From: Salinarimonas ramus
GTDB lineage: Bacteria; Pseudomonadota; Alphaproteobacteria; Rhizobiales; Beijerinckiaceae
Direction: 5' to 3'
DNA length: 64,000 nt
Assembly: GCF_014645695.1 (NCBI RefSeq)
Contig: NZ_BMMF01000013.1
Location: 124,001 to 188,000 of the forward strand
Both the position numbers and the translations under genes were made by a program. Below, piece after piece: positions 17,154-27,735 of this stretch (its first letter is position 1; every line of letters begins with the position of its first letter). Below the pieces are notes generated by a model. The model ran no database searches. It was not told the DNA's origin and was given only the letters and a program-made list of their open reading frames with translations.

Positions 17154-18154
17154 GCGACGAGACCGTGCCGCTCCTCGAGGTGAGAAACCTCGTCAAGCAT
17201 TACCGCGAGGCGTCGGGTGCGCGCGTGCGCGCCCTCGACGACGTCAGCCTCACGGTGCGCCGCGGCGAGGTCGTCGGCATCGTGGGCGAATCGGGATGCG
17301 GCAAGACCACGCTCGGTCGCACGATCATGCGGCTCGTCGAGCCGACGTCGGGCGAGATCCGCGTCGACGGCGTCGATTTCGCGAGCCTGTCTGGCGCGAA
17401 GCTCAAGGCCGCGCGCCGGCGCGTGCAGATGGTCTTCCAGGACCCGTTCGGCTCGCTCAACCCGCGCCACAAGGTGGGCGTGATCATCGCCGAGCCGCTC
17501 GTCGTGCACGGCGTGCCCGGGGCGAAGGCGCGCGTGGCCGAGCTCCTGGACCTCGTCGGCCTGCCGGGGGAGGCCGCCGGACGCTACCCGCACGAATTCT
17601 CCGGCGGGCAACGCCAGCGCATCGCCATCGCCCGCGCGCTCGCCCTCGATCCGGCGCTGATCATCGCCGACGAGCCGGTGTCCGCGCTCGACGTCTCGAT
17701 CCAGTCGCAGATCATCAACCTGATCGGTTCGCTGCGCGCGCGGCTCGGGCTCTCGATGATCTTCATCAGCCACGATCTCTCCGTCGTGCGCCACGTCAGC
17801 GACCGCGTCGGCGTGATGTATTTCGGCAAGCTCGTGGAGCTCGCCCCGACGTCCGCCCTCTTCGAGCGCCCGCGCCATCCCTACACGAGCGCGCTCCTCG
17901 CCTCCGTGCCGCGCCCCGTTAAGGACGTCGTGCGGGAGAAGCGCGCGGGCGCCGGCCTCGTCGCGGCGGCGCCGGGCGAGATACCCGATCCCGCGAACCC
18001 GCCGCCCGGCTGCGCCTATGCGGCGCGCTGCCCTCTGGCCGAGCCCCGCTGCCGCGAGGCCGTCCCGCCGCTCGCGGCGGTGGAGACGGGCCACGAGGCC
18101 GCCTGCTGGCGTTCGGGCGAGGTCGCGGCGCGCGAGCCGATCACAAGCGCGTGA
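17150..18154 (+). CDS. Peptide-type ABC transporter ATP-binding protein (DppF-like)
   Basis: A 334-residue partner ATPase. Walker A is [20 protein letters not shown], the Q-loop is VFQDPFGSLNPRH (the SLNPR form typical of DppF/OppF), the signature is FSGGQRQRIAIARAL and Walker B is LIIADEPVSALDV. It ends with the Cys-containing oligopeptide C-terminal motif. The start at 17150 overlaps the preceding stop; an in-frame ATG 15 codons upstream is not needed. It is the last gene of the murQ operon. Confidence 0.93.
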   Translation: MSDETVPLLEVRNLVKHYREASGARVRALDDVSLTVRRGEVVGIVGESGCGKTTLGRTIMRLVEPTSGEIRVDGVDFASLSGAKLKAARRRVQMVFQDPFGSLNPRHKVGVIIAEPLVVHGVPGAKARVAELLDLVGLPGEAAGRYPHEFSGGQRQRIAIARALALDPALIIADEPVSALDVSIQSQIINLIGSLRARLGLSMIFISHDLSVVRHVSDRVGVMYFGKLVELAPTSALFERPRHPYTSALLASVPRPVKDVVREKRAGAGLVAAAPGEIPDPANPPPGCAYAARCPLAEPRCREAVPPLAAVETGHEAACWRSGEVAAREPITSA

Positions 18155-18242
18155 TCGCCGAAGGTCGTGCGCTCGGGGCGGCCCATAATCTCGGCGGGCA
18201 CCAGGCGTGCCCCAACGTCATCCCCCACGGAGCGAGAACGCC

Positions 18243-19214
18243 ATGGCTCACTTCACCCGTCGCGAGATGCTGGCCGTCCCGGCCGCCGGTGCCGCCGCGA
18301 GCATGATCCCGATTGCCTCCGCCAAGGCCCAGTCCGACGCGACGCCCGACGGCACTGTCCCGGTCTTCCGCTATCGCCTGGGCGAGATCGAGGTGTTCCC
18401 GATCTACGACGGCATGCGCGGTTTCCCGCTGCAGGACGGCTTCGTGACGAACGCCCCGCTGGAGGAGGTCCAGGCCGCCTTCACCCAGGCGCGGCGCGGA
18501 ACGGAGCAGATCGAGAACCCGTTCACGGCCACCCTGTTTCGCATCGGCGGGCGCCTCCTCCTCGTCGATACGGGCAACGGCCCGCAGGAGGGCGAGAGCC
18601 CCGTCGGGCATCTCGACGTCGGCCTCGCCGCCATCGGCGTTTCGCCCGAGGACATCGACACCGTCGTGATCTCGCATTTCCACGGCGACCACATCTCGGG
18701 CCTGCGCCGCGCCGACGGCTCGCCGATGTTCCCCAACGCCGAGACGCTCGTGCCCGAGGGCGAGGCCGCCTATTGGCTCGACGAGGGCGAGATGAGCCGC
18801 GCTCCGGAAGGCCGTCGCGGCGGCTTCGAGCGGGCGCAGGCGATCTTCGCCGGCGAGGATCTCGGCATGCGCACCTACACGGGCGGCGAGGAGCTCGCGC
18901 CCGGCATGGTCGCCGTCGACGCCCACGGCCATTCGCCGGGACACATGGCCTATCGCGTCCAGTCGGGCTCGGACGGGCTCCTCCTGATCTCGGACGCGGC
19001 CCACCTGCCCTTCCTGTTCGTGGCCAACCCCGACTGGTCCGTGCGCTTCGACATGGACCCGGAGATGGCCCGCGCCACCCGCCGGCGCCTGCTCGAGGAG
19101 GCCGCGGCCGACCGTCTCATGATAGCCGGCTACCATTGGGGCTTCCCGAACGTGGGCCACGTCCGCGAGGCCGGCACCGGCTTCGAGCTGGTGCGGATCC
19201 CCTGGCCGGGTTGA
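18243..19214 (+). CDS. Exported MBL-fold metallo-hydrolase
   Basis: A zinc hydrolase of the metallo-beta-lactamase fold, 323 residues. The N-terminus is a signal with an RR pair (FTRREMLAVPAAGAA) and a cleavage-like AKAQ, so export by the Tat route is plausible and metal loading would be cytoplasmic. The fold motifs are LLLVDTGNG, SHFHGDHISGL (the HxHxDH metal site), VDAHGHSPGHMAY and a C-terminal GYHWGF. The overall form is close to MBL enzymes annotated as lactonase-like; the substrate cannot be read. The ATG at 18243 is preceded by GGAGCGAGAACGCC; a longer frame upstream would bury the signal peptide. Confidence 0.85.
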   Translation: MAHFTRREMLAVPAAGAAASMIPIASAKAQSDATPDGTVPVFRYRLGEIEVFPIYDGMRGFPLQDGFVTNAPLEEVQAAFTQARRGTEQIENPFTATLFRIGGRLLLVDTGNGPQEGESPVGHLDVGLAAIGVSPEDIDTVVISHFHGDHISGLRRADGSPMFPNAETLVPEGEAAYWLDEGEMSRAPEGRRGGFERAQAIFAGEDLGMRTYTGGEELAPGMVAVDAHGHSPGHMAYRVQSGSDGLLLISDAAHLPFLFVANPDWSVRFDMDPEMARATRRRLLEEAAADRLMIAGYHWGFPNVGHVREAGTGFELVRIPWPG

Positions 19215-19272
19215 CGGCTCCCGGAACTCGGCCGTTCGCGCGTGCGTTCGCGCTCCTCTCGCGAGGTGACGA

Positions 19273-19863
19273 ATGCCGAAGGAACGCACGCGCGCGCTGA
19301 GCGACGTCCTCGACCAGCTCGAGCAGACGGCGCACGGCGACAGCATCACGATCGAGGAGGTGGTCCAGCATCTCGGCAACAAATCGTTCGCCGCCTTGAT
19401 GCTGGTCTTCTCCCTCATCTCCACCTCGCCGGCGAGCGCCATTCCCGGCATCACCGCGAGCGTCGCGGTGATCGTCTTCGTGCTCGCCGCGCAGATGATG
19501 CTCGGGCGCAAATGCGTGTGGCTGCCGGACTTCGTCACGAAGCGGCACATGTCGACGCAGAAGCTCTGCAAGGGCGTCGCCTGGCTCAGGCGCCCGGTTC
19601 GGTTCGTCGAGCGCTTTCTGGGCGCGCGGCTCACCTTCCTGCTGCACCGGCCCTGGCTCTACCTGCCGCTGACGCTGATCCTCGCGCTCACGCTGTTCAT
19701 GCCCTTCATGGAGGTGGTGCCGACCTCCGGATCGATCGCGTCCGCGGTCATCGCGCTCTTCGCGGCGGGCCTTTTGACGCGTGACGGCGTGCTCGTCGTG
19801 CTCTCCTTCGTCGTCCTCGCCGCCGTGCCGATCGCCGTGTGGCAATTCGGCTTCTCGGGCTGA
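19273..19863 (+). CDS. ExoD-family exopolysaccharide synthesis protein
   Basis: A 196-residue inner-membrane protein of the ExoD family. A short helical N-terminus (LSDVLDQLEQTA) leads to the GNKSFAALMLVFSLIST segment and the PASAIPGITA motif, and further membrane helices finish in AVPIAVWQFGF. In Sinorhizobium, exoD affects exopolysaccharide production and alkali tolerance; the molecular role is unknown. The gene ends 9 bp from the convergent oxyR. Confidence 0.9.
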   Translation: MPKERTRALSDVLDQLEQTAHGDSITIEEVVQHLGNKSFAALMLVFSLISTSPASAIPGITASVAVIVFVLAAQMMLGRKCVWLPDFVTKRHMSTQKLCKGVAWLRRPVRFVERFLGARLTFLLHRPWLYLPLTLILALTLFMPFMEVVPTSGSIASAVIALFAAGLLTRDGVLVVLSFVVLAAVPIAVWQFGFSG

Positions 19864-19872
19864 GACGGCGCA

Positions 19873-23157
<3,285 letters not shown>

Positions 23158-23165
23158 GCGACGGC

Positions 23166-23235
23166 GAGAGCCGCCGGGGCGGCTCTCGACACCTACGAAA
23201 AGAGGCCGCCGTCTCCGCGAGGAGACGGCGGCCTC
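23166..23235. terminator. Tandem hairpins after katG
   Basis: Two perfect hairpins follow the katG stop: a 10-bp inverted repeat at 23166-23187, and a 15-bp stem at 23202-23216/23221-23235 with a 4-base GCGA loop, preceded by AAAA and followed by a T-containing stretch. The second is a rho-independent terminator that can act in both directions, since a minus-strand gene ends at 23268. Confidence 0.85.
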
Positions 23236-23267
23236 GTTCGTTTCGGCCAGCAGGAAGCGCCCCCCCC

Positions 23268-24386
23268 TCACCTCCTCTCCCGCACCCCCATCGCGCTCTG
23301 CACCCGCGCCAGGGCGCGGGAGAGGCGGGCGGCTTCCTCGTAGCGGGTCTCGGGGTGGACGGGGCGGCCGCCGGGCTCGGTGGTCATGGTCTCGGCGGAG
23401 AGGGCGAGGCGGCGCAGCGGGGTGGCGAGCCAGCGGGCGCCGGCGAGGAGGAGGAGGAGCGCGGCCAGGCTGGCGACGGCGAGCGTCGTCCAATAGCCGA
23501 CGAGGAGCGCGCGCAGAGGCGCGAGCGCGGTCTCGGCCGGCTCGCGCAGGACGAGGCTCCAGCCGAAGGTCGGCAGGCCCGTGTCGTCGAAGGCCGGCAG
23601 GGTGACGGAGACCCAGGTGATCCCGTCGGGCCAGGTCTCGGTGGCGGCGTGGCGCCCGCCGCGCCCGGCGCCCAGCGCGGCGGAGACGGTGAGGACCTCG
23701 CCTTCGAGATGCTCCGGGCCGGCGAGGACACGGCGGTCGCGATCGAGCAGGAGGACCTCGACGTCGTCGGTCCGGAGGGCGTCGAGGTTGTCGAGGACCC
23801 ATCGCCAATCGACATGCGCGCCGACGACGGCGGTGACGGAGCCGTCGGGACGGCGCACGGGCGCTGCGAAGTCGATGAAGCGCGGCGGCTCGCCGTCGGC
23901 GGAGCCGAGCAGGCTCGCCAGCAGCTTGGCGTCGTGCACGTCGCCGGCGAAGGGGCCCGACAGGCCCTCGCGGAACCAGGGCCGCTGCGCCACGCTCTCG
24001 CCCACCAGCATGCCGCGCGACGCGACGAGGACCTCGCCCGCCGTGTCCGCGACGCCGAGCCAGGAATAGCGCTCGTCGACGCCGCCGACGGTCTCGATGA
24101 AGGCGGCCCGCGCCTCGGGATCGTCGATCGGCACGCTCTCGGCGACCCGCTCCACCTCGCGCCAGAGCTGGCCCAGCCGCTTGCCCACGAGGGCGGAGCC
24201 GAGCTCGGCGCGGGTCTCCATCTCCTCGAGCAGCATGGCGCGCGTGCGCTCCTCCAGCATGCGCGAGAAGTGCCCCGCCGCGAGGAGGATCGGGGCGAGG
24301 ATGATGACCGCGCAGCCGACGACGACGAGGGGCGCGAGCCCGATGCGGCGGGACGGGCGGGTTGTCTTGTTCGCGGGGGCATGCAT
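23268..24386 (-). CDS. Cache-domain membrane protein without output domain
   Basis: A 372-residue sensor-like protein. It has an N-terminal membrane helix (residues 16-38), a periplasmic double-cache-type domain (about 45-290) with RPWFREGLSGPFAGDVHDAKLL and FAAPVRRPDGSVTAVVGAHVDWRW, a second helix (296-316), and a short HAMP-like tail with ATPLRRLALSAETM. The protein ends there: no kinase, GGDEF or methyl-accepting domain follows. It is the last gene of the minus-strand run, 11 bp downstream of a cellulose-synthase-like gene, so it may sense an extracellular ligand and act on that synthase through protein contact (inference). The start is the ATG at 24386. Confidence 0.8.
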   Translation of the reverse strand: MHAPANKTTRPSRRIGLAPLVVVGCAVIILAPILLAAGHFSRMLEERTRAMLLEEMETRAELGSALVGKRLGQLWREVERVAESVPIDDPEARAAFIETVGGVDERYSWLGVADTAGEVLVASRGMLVGESVAQRPWFREGLSGPFAGDVHDAKLLASLLGSADGEPPRFIDFAAPVRRPDGSVTAVVGAHVDWRWVLDNLDALRTDDVEVLLLDRDRRVLAGPEHLEGEVLTVSAALGAGRGGRHAATETWPDGITWVSVTLPAFDDTGLPTFGWSLVLREPAETALAPLRALLVGYWTTLAVASLAALLLLLAGARWLATPLRRLALSAETMTTEPGGRPVHPETRYEEAARLSRALARVQSAMGVRERR

Positions 24387-24397
24387 GGCTCGGCGCC

Positions 24398-26371
24398 TCA
24401 GCTGGAGAGCGCGCGAGCGAGCTCGCGCGCCATCTGGACGAGATCGCCGCGCCCGGTCCCCGGGGCGGCGTCGGCGGTGTGCAGGAGAGCGATGATCGCC
24501 TCGCGCTGCGATGGTGTCGGCTCGAGGCGAAGACGTACGCCGTCGCCGGTCGGGGCGTCGACGACGGCCTCGACGGAGCCGATCGTCGGCAGGTCGAGCC
24601 GCGCGGGCTCGCCGGCGGCGAATCCGGACGGGCCGCTGACCTGCGCGCCCGCGACGCCGAGATCGACGAGCCAGCCCGGCTGGGCGCCGGAGAGCCCGGC
24701 GATCGTGACCGCCCGCGCCTCCTGGCGCATCGGACGATCCTCGCGCGGGCGCTCGATGCACGCGGCGATGGCGACGAGGAGAACGAACAGGTTGTAGATC
24801 GTCCAGAACAGGACGACGACCATCCCGTCCCCGGCCGCGGCGGCGTTGTTGAACAGGAAGTCGGAATTGAGCGTCGCCACGAGCCCACCGACGGTGAGCG
24901 CGAAGAGCACGAGGAACGGCCGCATCATCGGCCATTGCACCACGGTGCGGGTCCGGTCGCCGCCCTTCGCCGTCACGGAGAAGCGGTGCGGGCCTTTCGT
25001 CAGGAGCCCGCTCGCGGTGGCGCGCATGATCGGCCAGGCGGCGAGGAGCTGGGCGACGTCGTTGACGACGGGGATGAACAGGCCGCGCGAGATCCAGTTC
25101 AGGACCGCGATGGTGAGCAGATAATACGGCAGGTAGTAGACGAGGACATCGTGGACCGTGGCGTCCACGACGGTGACGCCGAGCCACCAATAGAGCAGCG
25201 GGAAGACGAGCCCCGCCATGCGGAAGGGGAAGGTGGTCGTCCAGTAGAGCAGCGAATCGACGATGCTGAGCCGATGGCGCAGGGGCAGTCCGTTGCGCGC
25301 GAGCGGATTGTAGACCTTGCGCACGATCTCCATCATGCCGAGGCACCAGCGCCCACGCTGGACGATGTATTCCTTCAGCCCCTCCGGGGCGAGCCCTTCG
25401 GTCAGCGGCTCGTTGAGGTAGACCGTCGAGAGCCCGTTCTCGGCGAGCTTCAGGCTGAGCAGGAAGTCCTCCGTCACGCTCTGCGTGGGAAAGCCGCCGA
25501 TGGCCTCGAGCGCCGAGACGCGCACCATGGAGGACGTGCCGCAGCATACGGCGATGCCCCAGGCGTCGCGGGCGGGCTCGACATTGTCGAAGAAGTGGCG
25601 CTGCTCGTCCGGGTAGGCGGTCGAGATGCCCAAATTGTGCTGGACCGGGTCCGGGTTGAAGAAGTGCTGCGGCGTCTGGACGAGCCCGACGGCGGGATCG
25701 TGGAAGAGCGCCAGCGCGCGCCCGACGAAATGCGGGTGCGGCACGAAATCGGCGTCGAGGATTGCGACGAAGTCCGGCGCGTCCGATGCGGCGAGGCGCT
25801 CGGAGAGCGCGTGGTTCAGGTTGCCGGCCTTGGCGTGCGCATTGTCGGGCCGGCGCAGATAGCCGACGCCGTGGCGCGCGCACAGGTCCGCGAGCCAGTC
25901 CCGCCGGCCGTCGTCGAGGACGAAGACGCGCGTCGCGGGATGGCGGATGAGCTTCGCGCCGACGAGCGTGCGCTCCAGCACGCTCTCCTCCTCGTTGTAG
26001 GTCGCGATGTAGACGTCGACCCGCGGCGGCGGCGCGGCCGCGCCCCACCACGCGAGGTTCGCATCCGCCTCGCGGGAGCGGTCGCGCACGCGGGTGAGGA
26101 TCGCGAAGGCGATGGTGGACGAGACGACGGTGCCCGCCTCCAGGATCGCGAAGGACCAGCTCGCGAACGCGTCCACCGTGAAGCCGAGCGGCGCCAACGT
26201 GTCCGTGAAGCGCCAGGCCATGTAGCGCCAGGCGAGGATCACCGCCGCGCCGAGCAGCAGAACGCGCCACAGCGTCCGGCGGGCGTCGAGCACAGGGAGC
26301 AGCAGGAGCTGAACGGCGAGGACGAGCGCCGTCCCCGCCAGCGCCGAGAGGAGGCCCGGCAGCGCGATCAT
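24398..26371 (-). CDS. Cellulose-synthase-like family 2 glycosyltransferase with degenerate PilZ-like tail
   Basis: A processive membrane GT2 of the BcsA/CESA type, 657 residues. N-terminal helices are followed by the catalytic domain with all key residues: DDG (D153-D154), DAD (D206, D208), TED (T300-D302) and QRGRW (Q338-W342). Further helices follow, then a C-terminal domain (about 548-640) shaped like PilZ. Its usual RxxxR and DxSxxG motifs are weak: a lone QEAR context and DLGVAG, with Gly in place of Ser, so c-di-GMP binding is doubtful. No BcsB, BcsZ or BcsC gene is present, so the polymer need not be cellulose. The ATG overlaps the HlyD-like stop by one base (TGATG), indicating coupling. 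Confidence 0.87.
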   Translation of the reverse strand: MIALPGLLSALAGTALVLAVQLLLLPVLDARRTLWRVLLLGAAVILAWRYMAWRFTDTLAPLGFTVDAFASWSFAILEAGTVVSSTIAFAILTRVRDRSREADANLAWWGAAAPPPRVDVYIATYNEEESVLERTLVGAKLIRHPATRVFVLDDGRRDWLADLCARHGVGYLRRPDNAHAKAGNLNHALSERLAASDAPDFVAILDADFVPHPHFVGRALALFHDPAVGLVQTPQHFFNPDPVQHNLGISTAYPDEQRHFFDNVEPARDAWGIAVCCGTSSMVRVSALEAIGGFPTQSVTEDFLLSLKLAENGLSTVYLNEPLTEGLAPEGLKEYIVQRGRWCLGMMEIVRKVYNPLARNGLPLRHRLSIVDSLLYWTTTFPFRMAGLVFPLLYWWLGVTVVDATVHDVLVYYLPYYLLTIAVLNWISRGLFIPVVNDVAQLLAAWPIMRATASGLLTKGPHRFSVTAKGGDRTRTVVQWPMMRPFLVLFALTVGGLVATLNSDFLFNNAAAAGDGMVVVLFWTIYNLFVLLVAIAACIERPREDRPMRQEARAVTIAGLSGAQPGWLVDLGVAGAQVSGPSGFAAGEPARLDLPTIGSVEAVVDAPTGDGVRLRLEPTPSQREAIIALLHTADAAPGTGRGDLVQMARELARALSS

Positions 26372-27576
26372 CACAGGCCGACGCGGTCGAGGAGGCGCAT
26401 GAACCCCGATGCCGGCCCCTCGGCGAAGGTCACCCGCCCTGTGCGCCCCACCGAGCAGCCGCCGCCCTGGCTCGCCGTGAGCGCCGGCACGGCGATGGTG
26501 ACATGGAAACGCTCCAGGTGCTCCTCGCTCGCGCCCACGGCGAGCGTGTCGAACAGGCTGAGCGCACCCGATCCGCCGAGCCGCACGATGGCGCCGGGCA
26601 TCACCGCGCCCTCGCCGTAGAGCCGGAACTGCACCGGCTGACCGATGGCGAGCGTGTCGTAGAGCCGCTCGGAAACGCTCGCCGTGACGAGGATCTCCTC
26701 GCAATCGACGAGCCGCATCAAGTCTTGCCCGCGATTCGTGTAGACGCCGTCGTCGACGAGGAAGTCCCAGACGAGCCCCTCGACCGGCGAGCGCACCGCC
26801 GCCTGCTCCAGCCGTGCGATCCGCACGCGCTCGGCCTCGATGTCGCCCGAGAGCGCGTCGGCGAAGGCGCGCGATTCGGAAAGCTGCGCCTCGAGCCGGC
26901 CGAGCTCCAGGTCGATCTCGCGGATTCGCTGGGCGGAGAAGGGCGCGTCGTTGTAGCTGTCGCCGATGAAGACGCCGGTCTCCGCCGAGCGCTGCTCGGC
27001 CTGCACGTAGGCGAGCCGGCTCTGGGCGCTCTCCAGCTCCTCGCGGGCGATCTCGGCGGCGGTGGCCACCGTGTCGAAGACGGCAGCGGTCTGCACGCCG
27101 CGCTCGCGCAGCGCCTCGGCGCGGTCGAGCGCGCTCTGCGCCTCGCGCAGGCGGGCGGCGGCGGCCTCCCGGTCGGCGCGCGCCTCCGCGAGGCGCGCCT
27201 CGATCTGGAGCGCGCGCCCGGCGCGGTAATCGTCGAGCTGCGCCTCGAGCGCCGTGCGCGTCTCGCGCAGCGCCTCGCGCTCGGCTTCCATGCGCGAGAC
27301 CATGATGCGCTGGGTCGCGAGCGAGCGCTCGAGATCGGCGAGGCGGGTCTTGTCGAGGCGCGGATCGACGAGGCGCCCCAGCACCTCGCCCTGGCTCACC
27401 CGCGAGCCGATGCCCTGCGCCTCGATGGCGAGCTCGCCCTCGATGGGCGCGCGCACCACCGCGACACGAGCGTTGACGGTGGCGTCCGCGGAGGTGCCGG
27501 CGAGATGCTCGCCGACGAGGATGTAGAGGCCCCCGACGAGCAGGAATGCTCCGAGGAATACGCGAAAGAGCTTCAT
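26371..27576 (-). CDS. HlyD-family membrane-fusion protein
   Basis: A 401-residue periplasmic adaptor. A single N-terminal membrane anchor (about 5-24) precedes a biotinyl-lipoyl-like half (VRAPIEGELA), a long coiled coil rich in Ala/Arg/Glu (about 75-290), the second lipoyl half (AAVRSPVEGLVWDF) and a beta-barrel. Such adaptors span the periplasm for ABC exporters, or, in Alg44-like cases, for polysaccharide secretion. Translational coupling to the GT2 gene suggests it serves polymer export with that synthase; the NHLP exporter genes lie 159 bp upstream. No outer-membrane channel gene is in the window. Confidence 0.85.
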   Translation of the reverse strand: MKLFRVFLGAFLLVGGLYILVGEHLAGTSADATVNARVAVVRAPIEGELAIEAQGIGSRVSQGEVLGRLVDPRLDKTRLADLERSLATQRIMVSRMEAEREALRETRTALEAQLDDYRAGRALQIEARLAEARADREAAAARLREAQSALDRAEALRERGVQTAAVFDTVATAAEIAREELESAQSRLAYVQAEQRSAETGVFIGDSYNDAPFSAQRIREIDLELGRLEAQLSESRAFADALSGDIEAERVRIARLEQAAVRSPVEGLVWDFLVDDGVYTNRGQDLMRLVDCEEILVTASVSERLYDTLAIGQPVQFRLYGEGAVMPGAIVRLGGSGALSLFDTLAVGASEEHLERFHVTIAVPALTASQGGGCSVGRTGRVTFAEGPASGFMRLLDRVGL

Positions 27577-27662
27577 GGCGGATCTCGGTGCGCCGGTCCG
27601 ATGTTCCCGCCGACGTCTCTTGGGTGGAATTCGTGTGTCTCACCTTCCACCGTGAGCAGTCA

Positions 27663-27688
27663 AACCTAAGAAAGAATGATCATAGGTT
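27663..27688. promoter_or_regulatory. AT-rich inverted repeat upstream of the HlyD/GT2 genes
   Basis: AACCTA (27663-27668) and TAGGTT (27683-27688) flank 14 AT-rich bases in the 159-bp gap between the NHLP ABC gene and the HlyD-like gene. The low GC in an otherwise GC-rich block suggests a promoter or operator, so the HlyD/GT2/cache genes may have their own transcription start. No regulator gene is adjacent. Confidence 0.35.
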
Positions 27689-27735
27689 AGCACGCCTTGA
27701 TCGCATCCGCGGCGCCTCGGCAGCCGGCCACCCCT

